Source of the DNA: Nitratidesulfovibrio sp044433065
GTDB lineage: Bacteria; Desulfobacterota; Desulfovibrionia; Desulfovibrionales; Desulfovibrionaceae
NCBI GenBank assembly: GCA_044433065.1
Contig: JAWXUA010000073.1
Coordinates: forward strand, 1 to 13,304
Reading direction: 5' to 3'
DNA length: 13,304 bases
How positions within the stretch are numbered: the first letter of the stretch is position 1; each line of letters opens with the position of its first letter. A program made the position numbers and the translations under genes. Of the stretch, positions 12,551 to 13,304 are shown one piece after another. The notes beneath the pieces were generated by a model, which was not told the origin of the DNA, searched no databases, and saw only the letters and a program-made list of their open reading frames with translations.

Positions 12551-13111
12551 ATGGACGCAGATACCATTTTATTTGACGCTGAAGAACGCATGGAAAAAGC
12601 CATTGGTGCTCTTGAGCGCGATTTTGGCAAACTCCGCACTGGCCGCGCAAGCACCAGCCTCGTCGACGACTTGAAAGTTGACTACTACGGCACTCCAACG
12701 CCTATCAACCAAGTGGCATCCGTCGCTGTACCAGATAGCCGCTGCATCACCATCCAGCCTTGGGACCGCGGCGCATTTTCCCTCGTTGAAAAGGCAATCT
12801 TGAAGTCCGATCTCGGCCTCAATCCTATCAACGATGGTAAAATCATCCGCATCAATATCCCAGCGCTGACCGAAGAGCGTCGTAAAGACCTCAGCAAATC
12901 AGCTCGCAAATACGCTGAAGACACCAAAGTTGCTGTGCGCAATATCCGCCGCGATGCCAACGACCAGCTCAAAAAGCTTGAAAAGGCCAAGGAAATCTCC
13001 GAGGACGATGTACGTAAGTATCAAGACGACGTGCAAAAGCTGACCGACAAGTTCGTTGCTAAGTCCGACGAAAAAGCACAGGCCAAAGAAAAAGAAATCA
13101 TGGATATCTAG
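12551..13111 (+). CDS. frr: Ribosome recycling factor
   Basis: RRF works with EF-G to split the post-termination ribosome. The 186-residue protein (family norm about 185) has the three-helix-bundle N-terminal helix with LERDFGKLRTGRAS, the domain II segment YYGTPTPINQVASVAVPD, then the signature IRINIPALTEERRKDLSK, and the final long helix with RRDANDQLKKLEKAKEISEDD. An AAGGAG site overlaps the end of pyrH, and the single-base gap indicates translational coupling. It is the last gene of the cluster here: no uppS or cdsA follows within the window, only a long hairpin. Confidence 0.97.
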   Translation: MDADTILFDAEERMEKAIGALERDFGKLRTGRASTSLVDDLKVDYYGTPTPINQVASVAVPDSRCITIQPWDRGAFSLVEKAILKSDLGLNPINDGKIIRINIPALTEERRKDLSKSARKYAEDTKVAVRNIRRDANDQLKKLEKAKEISEDDVRKYQDDVQKLTDKFVAKSDEKAQAKEKEIMDI

Positions 13112-13119
13112 GGATTTTT

Positions 13120-13169
13120 TCTGGGGAGAAGGGGAAAACTTTTGGAAACGTTTTCCCCTTCCCCCCAGA
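13120..13169 (+). terminator. Long G/C-rich hairpin behind frr
   Basis: 13120-13139 pairs with 13150-13169 (20 positions, one A-C mismatch, 10-base loop). It lies 8 bases after the stop codon. There is no T-run after it, so it is a terminator-like or 3'-protecting element rather than a textbook intrinsic terminator. Its right arm is the start of the dispersed repeat. Confidence 0.8.
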
Positions 13170-13242
13170 CCCCCCATCCTCTTACAAAACTTTTATTTGC
13201 GATGAAAGTAACGTTTTTTAAGGGCGTTCGCGGCGCATGAAA
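13152..13242. repeat. Dispersed C-rich repeat, right copy
   Basis: This copy aligns with 1-90: C-rich arm, ATCC block, TTTTATTTGCG, TTTTTTAAG, then an ending TTCGCGGCGCATGAAA identical in both. The two copies lie about 13.1 kb apart in the same orientation, each apparently behind a gene. Confidence 0.75.
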
Positions 13243-13304
13243 TAAAGGCGTACGCAATATTCATCGTGGCCGTTGCAAACCCTCGCTGACTAAAATCTGT
13301 ATGG
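13243..13304. other. End of window, no gene seen
   Basis: The last 62 bases hold no start, ribosome site or recognisable coding sequence that can be supported. Confidence 0.5.

Overview
The window looks like chromosomal DNA from a strict anaerobe related to Desulfovibrio (Desulfovibrionaceae or a close relative). The evidence is indirect. It carries a ferredoxin:thioredoxin-reductase catalytic subunit next to a small glutaredoxin, a highly adapted iron-type alcohol dehydrogenase with a CRP/HcpR-like box upstream, and an EF-G-like second elongation factor. It also has C-rich hairpin repeats behind genes, which I recall from such genomes. No single gene proves the genus. There is no phage, insertion sequence, CRISPR array, tRNA or rRNA in the window.

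Left part (1-4465): a dispersed C-rich repeat, then a metal-dependent amidohydrolase (+). This converges through a bidirectional terminator on a two-gene minus-strand redox operon (glutaredoxin, then FTR catalytic subunit, with ATGA overlap). A divergent intergenic region with two short TTGTG/CACAA palindromes leads to a large translational GTPase of the EF-G-like (FusA2/EF-G2) type. That gene is followed by three successive hairpins.

Middle (4466-8841): a solitary phnN (ribose 1,5-bisphosphate phosphokinase) on the minus strand is divergent from RNase J (+). RNase J ends at a near-ideal 21-bp terminator. About 400 bp of AT-rich regulatory DNA, including a perfect 18-bp TTGTGA-N6-TCACAA box, precedes the Fe-alcohol dehydrogenase, which ends at another strong terminator.

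Right part (8842-13304): the conserved translation cluster rpsB - tsf - pyrH - frr, headed by a good sigma70-type promoter and a structured leader that could be an S2 autoregulatory element. A WaaE-like family 2 glycosyltransferase with a TTG start lies between tsf and pyrH, directly behind a terminator. frr ends with a long C/G-rich hairpin whose right arm and tail match the repeat at the left edge of the window.

Most genes are housekeeping (translation, RNA decay, nucleotide supply, redox, fermentation/alcohol metabolism). The points most worth a second look are the EF-G-like GTPase with Asp in place of the catalytic His, the FTR with CFC in place of CHC and a His/Cys-rich tail, the regulatory box upstream of adh, the rpsB leader with mutually exclusive hairpins, the glycosyltransferase inside the translation cluster, and the repeated hairpin/tail element. 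I did not find a clearly new multi-gene system.
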